Shown here piece after piece: positions 56,071-63,777 of a stretch of DNA of 64,000 nucleotides (position 1 is its first letter; each line of letters opens with the position of its first letter). The stretch is from Intestinibacter bartlettii. GTDB taxonomy: Bacteria > Bacillota > Clostridia > Peptostreptococcales > Peptostreptococcaceae. The DNA is taken from the NCBI GenBank assembly GCA_025148965.1, contig CP102273.1:372001-436000 (forward strand), given 5' to 3'. The notes beneath the pieces were generated by a model. The model made no database searches. It had not been told where the DNA came from and saw only the letters and a program-made list of their open reading frames with translations. Both the position numbers and the translations under genes were made by a program.

Positions 56071-56292
56071 ATGTTTAAATTTTATAGAGACGTAGTCATA
56101 TTATTTGCAATCTTTTTCGCTTATTTAATGATGGCAGGCGGAACAACTCCAATTGAAGGTGTGATAGCATCACTTGGAGCAGGTTGCACATTTGCTTTAT
56201 TGATTGCGATGTTTAGAGCTGTAATAGAAGTTGCCAGAGAAATGATGGCAGAACAAAAGCAAGCGAAAGAAGAATTACAACAGAAGGAATAA
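56071..56292 (+). CDS. One-repeat small membrane protein, paralog B
   Basis: This 73-residue protein equals a single repeat of paralogs A and C: YRDVVILFAIFFAYLMMAGG, then TPIEGVIASLGAGCTFALLI, followed by a charged helix (EVAREMMAEQKQAKEELQQK). It has two membrane helices. TTAGGAGG is 8 nt before the ATG. It ends naturally in a Lys/Glu-rich tail rather than by frameshift, so it may be a functional half-size version or may pair with itself. Confidence 0.75.
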   Translation: MFKFYRDVVILFAIFFAYLMMAGGTTPIEGVIASLGAGCTFALLIAMFRAVIEVAREMMAEQKQAKEELQQKE

Positions 56293-56337
56293 TATAGGTA
56301 GATAGGATCAATAATATGTTTACAAAATTAAACCGGA

Positions 56338-56374
56338 AAAGCCCATGCAAAATGTAAAATTGCATGGGTTTTTA
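56338..56374 (+). terminator. Paralog B terminator
   Basis: AAAGCCCATGCAA pairs with TTGCATGGGTTT, then a T-run. The remaining gap to 56770 is A+T-rich and contains promoter block 3. Confidence 0.9.
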
Positions 56375-56620
56375 TAATGTAAAAAAATATATAAATAAAA
56401 ATAGATAGGGTAGGTTAATATACTGATACTTTTAATCAACATTCTTATATTTTGTATGAATATAATTATATATTTAAAGGAAATGAATGAAATATAAATC
56501 TTTTAAAAAGATTTGGATTTTTCTGAAAAATAAAGATACAACTTGTAAATTCCAATGGTTTGGTGATTATGGTTAGATCAAGACAAAAAAATAATATAAA
56601 AATATAAAATGAGCTGGATA

Positions 56621-56695
56621 ATGTTAATATTGTGATATTTTGGGTTAAGATACTTATAGAATTAGTAGGTCTCACGGAATATAATGTAATTAAGA
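56621..56695 (+). promoter_or_regulatory. Shared promoter block, copy 3
   Basis: ATGTTAATATTGTGATATTT, then GGGTTAAGATACTTATAGAA and GGAATATAATG closely match copy 1, including both GTTAA elements and the -10. Confidence 0.6.
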
Positions 56696-56770
56696 AAAAG
56701 GTAAGAAAACAAATAAAACAAAATCAAATTAAATAACAGTATTTAAAAAGTTTTTAGGAGGTAAGTGGAT

Positions 56771-57220
56771 ATGAACAAAATGTTTAGAGATTTAATGGTA
56801 TCATTCGTAGTTGCTTTTTTATTTTTATTATTTAGTGTTCCAACTCAATCATCAGTTATTGATTTAGTAATTGCAGTAAGTACAGCAGGAATGTTTAGTT
56901 TATGTAGCGCAGTAGTAAGATATGTAGTAGAAGAATATGTATCAATGAACAAAGCTACAGAAGAACAAGTTGAAAGAAGAATGCAAATCAGTTTAGTAGT
57001 AAGAGATTCATTATTCGCATTCGTAATAGCATATGGATTTATGACAAGCAGTTTTGGATTTGGTTTATCAATAGGACAAACAGCTGGTTACTTAGTAGCA
57101 GCATTAGCACCAACTATAGTAGTAGCAGTATTAAGTAAAGAATTAAGAATACCATTCTTAAGAACTTACAGAGAACATGACGCAGTTGTTAGAGAAATGG
57201 GATTCAAAAACGTTGCATAA
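56771..57220 (+). CDS. Two-repeat small membrane protein, paralog C
   Basis: This 149-residue membrane protein is a full-length paralog of A. The first half has FRDLMVSFVVAFLFLLFSVP and VIDLVIAVSTAGMFSLCSAV; the second has VRDSLFAFVIAYGFMTSSFG and TAGYLVAALAPTIVVAVLSK. The ends KELR(I/M)P of A and C match almost exactly. ATG 56771 follows AGGAGG by 9 nt; the GTG two codons earlier is too close to it. It sits upstream of gdh but has its own terminator. Function unknown. Confidence 0.75.
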   Translation: MNKMFRDLMVSFVVAFLFLLFSVPTQSSVIDLVIAVSTAGMFSLCSAVVRYVVEEYVSMNKATEEQVERRMQISLVVRDSLFAFVIAYGFMTSSFGFGLSIGQTAGYLVAALAPTIVVAVLSKELRIPFLRTYREHDAVVREMGFKNVA

Positions 57221-57256
57221 TTTTAGACCAATATTATATTTAAAAATATCTCAACC

Positions 57257-57292
57257 AAGCCCTATGTAAAAAGTTTTACATAGGGCTTTTTT
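57257..57292 (+). terminator. Paralog C terminator
   Basis: Perfect 15-bp arms AAGCCCTATGTAAAA / TTTTACATAGGGCTT, then a T-run. Beyond it, 57293-57712 is A+T-rich spacer with no gene; imperfect cre-like palindromes (for example TGAAAAGGTTTTCA near 57570) are present. Confidence 0.92.
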
Positions 57293-57712
57293 CTGTGTAT
57301 TAATAAAGTTATAAAAAATATGGATTGACTAAAATAATAATAAATTACAAAATAATGATTTAAAAATTTTAATATTATATATCGAAATATATAAATATAA
57401 GTAAATAAGTTATATAAATGTAAAAAATAATCTATATAAATTTTGAAAATAATATCAGAAACTTTAAAAAGCAATGCATTTTATCGACATAAAACGACAA
57501 TAAACAGTCAAATAAAGTCAAACTTTAATTAATTAAAAATTTTAAAAATTCTCTCTAAAGAATGGTTTATGAAAAGGTTTTCAAAATGAATGAGTAAATA
57601 TTATGGAATATCAACAAAATCGACCAGAAAACGTTTTTCATAAGTGGTGTAAAAATGCAACATATAAAAAAATTAAAATATAAAATTAATAATCAGTTGA
57701 ATAAAAATTCAA

Positions 57713-57773
57713 TTACACATAAAAAAAAAATATGATATAATCTAATTATGATGAATGGTAATAAATGACAATT
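57713..57773 (+). promoter_or_regulatory. Extended -10 promoter and leader motif of gdh
   Basis: TTACAC (57713-57718), a 17-bp spacer and TGATATAAT (57733-57741, extended -10) predict a start near 57748 and a 5' UTR of about 93 nt. The UTR begins with AATGGTAATAAATGACA (57754-57770), a motif repeated at 54765. Confidence 0.7.
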
Positions 57774-57840
57774 TATACTAAAGCATCTGGGGGAATACAA
57801 ATTTTAAAAATTCATGTAAAAATTTAGGGGGGCTTATAAA

Positions 57841-59094
57841 ATGGCAGAAAAAACTTTAAATGTATTTGAAATCGCACAATTACAAGTTAAACATGCTTGC
57901 GATAAATTAGGAACTGATCCAGCAGTTTACGAAATACTAAAAAATCCTATGAGAGTTATGGAATTTAACTTCCCAGTAAAAATGGATGATGGTACTATAA
58001 AAACTTTCACTGGATACAGATCTCAACACAACAACGCTTGTGGACCATTTAAAGGTGGTTTAAGATTCCATCCAAACGTAACTAAAGACGAAGTTAAAGC
58101 ATTATCTACTTGGATGACTTTCAAATGTGGTGTAACTGGTATACCATATGGTGGAGGTAAAGGTGGTATGGCCATCGATCCTAACGACTATTCTAAAGGT
58201 GAATTAGAAAGAATATCTAGAGGATTTGCTGCAGCACTTGCTCCATTCGTAGGAGAAAAAGTAGATGTTCCAGCTCCAGACGTAAATACAAATGGGGAAA
58301 TAATGTCTTGGATGGTTGACGAACATGCAAAAGTAACTGGTGAATTTGCTCCTGGTACTTATACTGGTAAACCTGTTGATTTCTATGGTTCTTTAGCTAG
58401 AACAGAAGCTACTGGATACGGTGTAGCAATGATGGCTAGAGAAGCTTTAGCTAAAGTTGGTATAGATATAAAAGGTGCTAAAGTTGCATTACAAGGTTGT
58501 GGTAACGTTGGTAGTTACGCAGGTATGTATATAGAAGAATTTGGTGCTAAAGTAGTTATAGTTGGTGACCATACTGGTACTATAACTAATCCTGATGGAA
58601 TAGATATGAAAGCTTTAATGGCTTACATACCAACAACTCCTAACAGAGGTATAAAAGGATTCCCAGGTGCTGAAGCAACTGATCAAAATGTTTTAACTGC
58701 TGATGTTGATTTATTAATGCCTTGTGCTCTTGAAAATCAATTAACTGCTGAAAATGCTAACGATGTTAAAGCTAAAGTAGTTTGTGAAGGTGCAAACGGA
58801 CCTACTACTCCTGGTGCTGACGAAATATTCGCTCAAAAAGGAATAACTTTAGTTCCAGATATATTAGCTAACAGTGGTGGTGTTACAGTTTCTTACTATG
58901 AATGGGTACAAAACTTACAAAGAGACTCTTGGTCATTTGAAGAAGTTCAAGCTAAACAAGAAAAAGCAATGAAAAAAGCATTCGACGCTATATGGGCAAT
59001 AAAAGAAGAATATAACGTTGATATGAGAACTGCAGCTTACATGTCTTCAATCAAGAGAGTAGCAGATGCTATGAAACGTAGAGGATGGTACTAA
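57841..59094 (+). CDS. gluD: NAD-type glutamate dehydrogenase
   Basis: This 417-residue enzyme interconverts glutamate and 2-oxoglutarate plus ammonia. It contains the substrate loop GVTGIPYGGGKGGMAIDPND with the catalytic Lys, APDVNTNGEIMSWMVDEH, the dinucleotide-binding motif ALQGCGNVGSYAG and CEGANGPTTPGADEI. It is close to the abundant C. difficile GDH in context (downstream of the CO dehydrogenase operon). Its codon use differs from the flanking genes in favouring a narrow set (many GGT, GCT, AAA), as expected for a highly expressed gene. GGGGGG precedes the ATG. Confidence 0.96.
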   Translation: MAEKTLNVFEIAQLQVKHACDKLGTDPAVYEILKNPMRVMEFNFPVKMDDGTIKTFTGYRSQHNNACGPFKGGLRFHPNVTKDEVKALSTWMTFKCGVTGIPYGGGKGGMAIDPNDYSKGELERISRGFAAALAPFVGEKVDVPAPDVNTNGEIMSWMVDEHAKVTGEFAPGTYTGKPVDFYGSLARTEATGYGVAMMAREALAKVGIDIKGAKVALQGCGNVGSYAGMYIEEFGAKVVIVGDHTGTITNPDGIDMKALMAYIPTTPNRGIKGFPGAEATDQNVLTADVDLLMPCALENQLTAENANDVKAKVVCEGANGPTTPGADEIFAQKGITLVPDILANSGGVTVSYYEWVQNLQRDSWSFEEVQAKQEKAMKKAFDAIWAIKEEYNVDMRTAAYMSSIKRVADAMKRRGWY

Positions 59095-59141
59095 GATTAA
59101 GATTTAAAGAATAATTTTAAGCCTATAATAAATAGATAAAT

Positions 59142-59180
59142 AAGGAGATGAAACATGGTGGTGTTTCATCTTCTTTTTTT
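59142..59180 (+). terminator. gdh terminator
   Basis: AAGGAGATGAAAC pairs with GTTTCATCTTCTT, then a long T-run. Confidence 0.9.
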
Positions 59181-59192
59181 TATGCAAAAACT

Positions 59193-59205
59193 CTACGTTA
59201 CGTAG
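59193..59205. promoter_or_regulatory. Palindrome before the XRE regulator gene
   Basis: CTACGT-T-ACGTAG is a perfect palindrome directly upstream of a weak promoter (TTGAGA 59207-59212, 17 bp, TATCCT), so it may be an operator for the downstream gene. The sequence type recalls MerR-family operators, but no MerR gene is nearby. Confidence 0.4.
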
Positions 59206-59253
59206 GTTGAGAACACTTTAAAAAAGATTTATCCTATTTATGAGGTGATAAAT

Positions 59254-59883
59254 ATGGATTCGAGAAAAATAGAAAAGCTTATAGTGAGCAAGCGTAAAGA
59301 AAAAAGCATGACCCAAAAAGAACTTGGGTTAAAAATAAATGTAAGTGACAAAACAATTTCTAAATGGGAAAGTGGGCTAGGCCTTCCGGATATATCTAGT
59401 ATTGAAAGTTTGGCAAATGTACTTGATTTAAATGTTAATGAGATATTAACAGGTGATGTTAATATAAATGATAATGACATGGCAAATATGAAGAGAACGA
59501 AGTTTTATTTCTGTGGAAAATGTGGAAATATTATCGCCAGCACAAATAATGTAATTCTTAATTGTTGTGGACAAAAGTTAACTGAATTAAAAGCTGAAGA
59601 ATTGAAAAATGATGTAAATAGTGAGAAATCTGTGGATAATGACGAAAATTTAACTAGAAATGATATAAAAGTTGAATATATTGAGGATGATATTTTTGTA
59701 TCTGTGGATCATCCAATGACGAAATCTCATTTTATAACTTTTATTGCCTATGTAATTGGAGATAAGTTGATGATTAACAAACTATATCCAGAGCAAAATG
59801 CATTCACACGTTTTAAAAGGTGTGGACATGGAACTATCTACGTGCTTTGTAATAAACACGGATTAGTCAGCATAAAAATATAG
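59254..59883 (+). CDS. XRE helix-turn-helix regulator fused to a desulfoferrodoxin-like domain
   Basis: This is a 209-residue protein. Residues 5-65 are a Cro/C1-type HTH (KEKSMTQKELGLKINVSDKT, ISKWESGLGLPDISSIESLA). Residues 84-110 carry a desulforedoxin-like Cys set (CGKC at 87-90, CC at 104-105). Residues 140-209 match the superoxide-reductase/desulfoferrodoxin C-terminus (SVDHPMTKSHFITFIAYV, CNKHGL), keeping H153, H159, C199 and H202. The first His ligand expected between residues 106 and 150 is absent. It is probably a redox- or metal-responsive regulator rather than an enzyme (inference). The ATG has GAGGTGA upstream. Confidence 0.82.
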   Translation: MDSRKIEKLIVSKRKEKSMTQKELGLKINVSDKTISKWESGLGLPDISSIESLANVLDLNVNEILTGDVNINDNDMANMKRTKFYFCGKCGNIIASTNNVILNCCGQKLTELKAEELKNDVNSEKSVDNDENLTRNDIKVEYIEDDIFVSVDHPMTKSHFITFIAYVIGDKLMINKLYPEQNAFTRFKRCGHGTIYVLCNKHGLVSIKI

Positions 59884-59913
59884 CATTTGGGATAGCCGAC
59901 TTTATCTATTATA

Positions 59914-59948
59914 AAGACTTGTGTAGATTAGTACAAGTCTTAATTTTT
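59914..59948 (+). terminator. Terminator of the XRE fusion gene
   Basis: AAGACTTGT pairs with ACAAGTCTT, then AATTTTT. The following 59949-60056 has no recognisable gene. Confidence 0.8.
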
Positions 59949-60057
59949 GAAGGATTTACAATATCAGATGGAGAATTCTGAAGAATGGCTAGATTATTAA
60001 AAGTAAAAGTTATTGGTTTATAGATTAAAAAAATATAAATATTTATAATGATAAGGA

Positions 60058-60091
60058 AGATAGGAATTTTTATGATTTCTATCTTTTTTAC
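60058..60091 (+). terminator. Additional terminator before padR
   Basis: AAGATAGGAA pairs with TTTCTATCTT, then a T-run. No gene is visible directly upstream, so it may belong to a lost gene. Confidence 0.7.
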
Positions 60092-60121
60092 TGTTTGAAT
60101 ATAAATATTTTAAAAATTACA

Positions 60122-60180
60122 TTGCATTATAGAGTAATATGTATTACTATATAAACAACAATACCTTGCATTATAGAGTA
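60122..60180. promoter_or_regulatory. padR promoter with repeated operator
   Basis: TTGCATTATAGAGTA occurs identically at 60122-60136 and 60166-60180, 44 bp apart (about four helical turns), and the palindrome AGTAATA-TG-TATTACT lies at 60133-60148. TTGCAT (60122-60127), 17 bp and TACTAT (60145-60150) can serve as promoter. Autoregulation by the PadR product is likely. Confidence 0.55.
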
Positions 60181-60206
60181 TTAAAGTTATATAAAGAGGG
60201 GGTGAA

Positions 60207-60545
60207 ATGATGGAACTAAATAAAGAAGCTTTAAAAGGTCACATTGACACAATAATTTTATCAATCTTAAATGAAAAAGATTGTTATGGATATGAGATTG
60301 CAAAAACAGTAAAGGCTAAATGTAATAATATATTTGAATTAAAAGAAGGAACAATGTATTTAGCACTTAAACGTATGGAATCAAAAGGATTTATAGAATC
60401 TTATTGGTCACAGGAAGAAAGTGCTGGAGGCAGAAGAAAATATTATAAAATGACTGATTTAGGAAAAGAAACTTATCAAACTAAAAAGAAAGAATGGTTT
60501 TTTATTAAAGAAGTAATGGGTTCATTTTTAGGGGAGGAAATTTAA
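60207..60545 (+). CDS. PadR-family transcriptional regulator
   Basis: This 112-residue winged-helix repressor shows HIDTIILSILNEKDCYGYEI, FELKEGTMYLALKRMESKGF and AGGRRKYYKMTDLGKETYQT, the PadR HTH and wing. It starts at the first of two ATG codons after GAGGGGGTG; the second (60210) is equally possible. The next gene begins 3 bp after its stop and is the usual PadR partner type, a membrane protein with a PadR-associated N-terminal domain. Confidence 0.9.
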   Translation: MMELNKEALKGHIDTIILSILNEKDCYGYEIAKTVKAKCNNIFELKEGTMYLALKRMESKGFIESYWSQEESAGGRRKYYKMTDLGKETYQTKKKEWFFIKEVMGSFLGEEI

Positions 60546-60548
60546 AAA

Positions 60549-61301
60549 ATGGATAAAATAGATAAATATTTATGTGACTTATTCAATAATGACAAGAGTT
60601 CTGGGATAAGTGAGTTAAAAGAAGAGCTAAGAGGTCATTTGCTTGATATGGCAGATGAATTTATAAGTCAAGGACATAGCAAAGAAGAAGCGTATGATAT
60701 GGCTATAAATAAATTTGACATAGATAACGATGTGTTAAAGATACTATGTGAAAATGTTAAGGAGAATAACAAAAAATTAGAGGGGAGAAATAAAATGATA
60801 ACTAAATCAATAAAATTTACTAAAATAATAACTTTATTATCAGCAGTTATATTCGTTATATCATTTGTATTATCAAATATGGGTATAGAACAAAAAACAC
60901 AACATAATAAATGGATAGATGAAAGTAAGAGATTTGAAGAAACTTTCAATAAATTTGTTAGTTCAAGAGATGTAAATAGTACCGATCAATATAAGTCAGA
61001 ATTAGATAAATTATTAAAGTCTAATGAATGGAATTGTGTATATAGATTATATGTTTATGATGATGAAAATATATTCTCAGAACCTGTATATACATATCAA
61101 GTAAAGGGTGGAACATCTAATTTTGAAACATCTGGTCAAACAGAAAAAAATGGAAAAGGTCAAGTTTTATACTATAGATTAAAATTAAAAGACATAGTTA
61201 GTACAAAAATCGTGGAAACAGTTAAAATTATAAGCATATATACGACTTTAATTTTCTTTGTCATCTTCATGATATTAAAAAGACAATATAAGAAATTATA
61301 G
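60549..61301 (+). CDS. PadR-associated membrane protein
   Basis: This 250-residue protein has an N-terminal helical domain typical of genes following padR (ELKEELRGHLLDMADEFISQ, HSKEEAYDMAINKFD, residues 1-75), then a membrane helix (KIITLLSAVIFVISFVLSNM), an extracytoplasmic region of about 110 residues and a C-terminal membrane helix (IISIYTTLIFFVIFMILKRQ). It probably senses or responds to envelope conditions together with PadR; the exact role is unknown. It is co-transcribed with padR. Confidence 0.78.
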   Translation: MDKIDKYLCDLFNNDKSSGISELKEELRGHLLDMADEFISQGHSKEEAYDMAINKFDIDNDVLKILCENVKENNKKLEGRNKMITKSIKFTKIITLLSAVIFVISFVLSNMGIEQKTQHNKWIDESKRFEETFNKFVSSRDVNSTDQYKSELDKLLKSNEWNCVYRLYVYDDENIFSEPVYTYQVKGGTSNFETSGQTEKNGKGQVLYYRLKLKDIVSTKIVETVKIISIYTTLIFFVIFMILKRQYKKL

Positions 61302-61310
61302 ATAGATTAA

Positions 61311-61357
61311 AAAACTCTTTATATCATAATTTGATATGTGATGTAGAGAGTTTTTTT
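61311..61357 (+). terminator. padR unit terminator
   Basis: AAAACTCTTTA pairs with TAGAGAGTTTT around a hairpin, then TTTT. Confidence 0.8.
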
Positions 61358-61470
61358 ATTAATAATATTTGATTAAACTTATAGAAAGCTCAAAAGTTCA
61401 TTTATAAAAAGTATAACAAATAATATATTATGATATAATTTTAATATATTTAGAGAAAGGGCGTGATAAG

Positions 61471-62286
61471 ATGAAAGGATTATTAGATCCAAAGATGGAT
61501 TTTGTTTTTAAAAATATATTTGGTAGCGAAAAAAATCCCAAAATATTAATTTCATTTTTAAATGCAACGCTAAAACCGAAAGATTTGATAACATCTGTAG
61601 AAATAAAAAATACAGATATAAATAAAAATTACATAGAAGATAAATTTTCAAGATTAGATGTAAAAGCAAAAACAAGTAATGATGAAATTATAAATATAGA
61701 GATACAATTGAAAAACGAATATAATATGATAAAAAGAAGCTTATACTACTGGTCAAAATTATATTCAGAACAGTTAGGTGAGGGTCAGGACTATAGTGTT
61801 TTGAAGAGAACGATATGTATAAACATTCTTAACTTTAAATATTTAAAAACAAGAAAATTCCATAGTGGATATAGATTAAAAGAAATATACAGCAATGAAG
61901 AATTAACAAATGTAGCCGAAATTCATTTTATAGAAATACCAAAGCTAGATGATGGTGCAGATGAAAAGGATATGTTAGTAAATTGGATAGAATTTTTAAA
62001 GGACCCTGAGAGTGAAACAGTTAGAAGTTTAGAAATGAATATAGAAGAAATACGTCAAGCAAAAGATGAATTAATACGAATGAGTAATGATGACACCCAA
62101 CGTGAAATATATGAAATGAGAGCTAAAACATTAAGAGATAAAATTAGTGCATTAAACGAAGCTGAAAGAAAAGGGATACAGCAAGGTAAGAGAGAAATAG
62201 CAAAAGCATTACTAGATGTATTGGATATAGAAACTATAGCGCTAAAAACAGGGTTATCAATTGATGAGATAAACAAGTTAAAATAA
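61471..62286 (+). CDS. Rpn-family PD-(D/E)XK nuclease
   Basis: This is a 271-residue protein of the recombination-promoting nuclease/putative transposase family. The N-terminus GLLDPKMDFVFKNIFGSEKN and the core VKAKTSNDEIINIEIQLKNE contain the D...ExQ nuclease motif, followed by RSLYYWSKLYSEQLGEGQDY. The C-terminal helical region ends in an HTH-like segment (LKTGLSIDEINKLK). Rpn proteins are often annotated as transposases but have no flanking inverted repeats here; some act in recombination or phage defence. AAAGGGCGTG precedes the ATG. Confidence 0.88.
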   Translation: MKGLLDPKMDFVFKNIFGSEKNPKILISFLNATLKPKDLITSVEIKNTDINKNYIEDKFSRLDVKAKTSNDEIINIEIQLKNEYNMIKRSLYYWSKLYSEQLGEGQDYSVLKRTICINILNFKYLKTRKFHSGYRLKEIYSNEELTNVAEIHFIEIPKLDDGADEKDMLVNWIEFLKDPESETVRSLEMNIEEIRQAKDELIRMSNDDTQREIYEMRAKTLRDKISALNEAERKGIQQGKREIAKALLDVLDIETIALKTGLSIDEINKLK

Positions 62287-62297
62287 GATATAAAATA

Positions 62298-62335
62298 AGC
62301 TGCCGTACTAAGAAATAGTGCGACAGCTTTATTTA
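62298..62335 (+). terminator. Rpn gene terminator
   Basis: AAGCTG and CTA pair with TAG and CAGCTT, then TATTTATTTT. Confidence 0.75.
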
Positions 62336-62366
62336 TTTTAACAATATTTAATTAAATTTATAAATA

Positions 62367-62609
62367 TTATGATGCTTTTGACTCTGTGTTTCCAACCACT
62401 GGTGGAAACATTTTGAAGAATATAGCCCTTATTAATGGAGAAACTATTAATGCGAATACGAATGCAGCAGGGAATCCTAATATAGCATGTAAAAATATAT
62501 TTGCTGAAAATCCTTCTATAAGTGCTACGTTATAACAACTCATGATATAAACCATAGTTGTACATACCATTAAAATAAATATAAAATGTTCTTTTTTATT
62601 TTTAAACAT
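62367..62609 (-). CDS. Small two-helix membrane protein, DUF2798-like
   Basis: This 80-residue protein has two membrane helices (FIFILMVCTTMVYIMSCYNV, ILGFPAAFVFALIVSPLIRA) in the pattern of the DUF2798 family. Function unknown. GAGGTAG precedes the ATG on the minus strand. It lies next to decayed marR and phzF fragments, with which such genes are sometimes grouped. Confidence 0.75.
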   Translation of the reverse strand: MFKNKKEHFIFILMVCTTMVYIMSCYNVALIEGFSANIFLHAILGFPAAFVFALIVSPLIRAIFFKMFPPVVGNTESKAS

Positions 62610-62644
62610 AAAACTACCTCACTTTAATTATAATAGAGGAGCAT

Positions 62645-62812
62645 CAAGATAATTCAAGAGATAAATTCCTTTGTCTTACCAATAAAGGGAGATACTTTAT
62701 GGATGAAACTTTACATATAAAAAGAAATATAGAAGAAGAAATAATCAAATCTATAGGTAGAGAAAAATTTGATATGATGAAAGAAATTTTTAGCTCTTCT
62801 TGGTTTAAATAA
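62645..62812 (+). pseudogene. 3' fragment of a MarR-family regulator gene
   Basis: Reading from 62645 gives QDNSRDKFLCLTNKGRYFMD, then IEEEIIKSIGREKFDMMKEI and a stop: the wing and C-terminal dimerisation helix of a MarR regulator. The DNA-binding helix and start are missing. Confidence 0.65.
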
Positions 62813-62827
62813 GTTTAATAAAACTTA

Positions 62828-63098
62828 TGTGGACATGCTACTTTAGCTTGTGCATATGTAGTAATGAATAAAATTGAACCAGATTTAAAAACAGTTACAT
62901 TCAGCACAATGAGTGGAGATTTAATCGTAAATAGAAAAGGTGATTTATACGAAATGGATTTTCCAGCTTACGATTTAAAACCTGTTGAAATAACTGATGC
63001 AATGGTTGATGCTATCGGAGCAAAACCAGTAGAGGTTTATATGGGAAGAGATTTACTTTGTGTATTTGATGATGAAAAAACAGTTAATTTACTCTACA
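62828..63098 (+). pseudogene. Internal fragment of a PhzF-family isomerase gene
   Basis: Starting at 62828 the frame reads CGHATLACAYVVMNK, VTFSTMSGDLIVNRKGDLYE, MDFPAYDLKPVEITDAM and VYMGRDLLCVFDDEKTVNL, the mid-part of a PhzF/phenazine-biosynthesis-like isomerase (normally about 260-300 residues). N-terminal catalytic residues and the second half are missing; after NLLY the frame runs into unrelated sequence and stops at 63190. It is non-functional. Confidence 0.75.
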
Positions 63099-63253
63099 GC
63101 ATCCTTTTTATAGTGTTTAAATTTTTGCACTTTACAAATACATATATAAAAATATGTAATATTTTACAAATGAACAATTTTATTACATAAAATATATATT
63201 TTGTCATGAAATTGTGTATAATAAATGAGGAAAAAATATATGGGAGGTTTATT

Positions 63254-63763
63254 ATGAAAAAATTATTAAGAAAAATTTCTATGGTTGCTTGTAGCCTTGT
63301 ACTATCTATAACAATGGTTGCAGCAACATCATCTTCATCTTTAGCACTAAATAGTGCAGGGTGGAGTCCGTGGATTGTAAAATCTAAATCTTCAGCTGGA
63401 AAGTATTATGGAGATTGGAAAACAGGTGTAAAAGGAAAAGGAGGAAAAGGAGTTAAAATATCCTTAACAAAAGGTTATACTGTAAGCAATACTTTAACAG
63501 GAAATATAAAATTAAGTCATTCTAAACTTGATTTAACACTAGGGTATTCAACAACAGAAACTTTTAATAGAACGACTTCATATTCAATAAGTGCTCCAAA
63601 AAAGAATAAAACATATACTATAAAATATAGAAATGTTTACAACAGAACTAAACTAAATCAACAAAGATATTTTATGGTTAATGATAAATTTATGGACACT
63701 CAAAACGCAATTGCATATGGAAATAAGTTTAGTCATTTTGAATATAAATGGAGTGTAAATTAA
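63254..63763 (+). CDS. Secreted protein of unknown function
   Basis: This 169-residue exported protein has a signal peptide (KLLRKISMVACSLVLSITMV) with cleavage likely after SSSLA. The mature part is Gly-, Ser-, Thr- and Lys-rich, with repeated beta-strand character (GVKGKGGKGVKISLTKGYTV, LDLTLGYSTTETFNRTTSYS). No cysteine or catalytic motif stands out and no family was recognised; a small beta-sandwich or pore-forming-like fold is possible. GGGAGG precedes the ATG. A lipoprotein gene follows after 14 bp. Confidence 0.75.
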   Translation: MKKLLRKISMVACSLVLSITMVAATSSSSLALNSAGWSPWIVKSKSSAGKYYGDWKTGVKGKGGKGVKISLTKGYTVSNTLTGNIKLSHSKLDLTLGYSTTETFNRTTSYSISAPKKNKTYTIKYRNVYNRTKLNQQRYFMVNDKFMDTQNAIAYGNKFSHFEYKWSVN

Positions 63764-63777
63764 TTTAGGTTTTATAT

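Noticed and set aside
56466-56675. 69-residue minus-strand ORF
   Set aside because: Low-complexity hydrophobic composition, no ribosome binding site, and it overlaps the shared promoter block of paralog C.
57560-57660. CcpA cre sites before gdh
   Set aside because: The palindromes near 57570 and 57630 have wrong spacing or lack the central CG, so they were not listed as cre sites.
61471-62286. Insertion sequence transposase
   Set aside because: The Rpn family is often labelled transposase, but no terminal inverted repeats or target duplications flank the gene.
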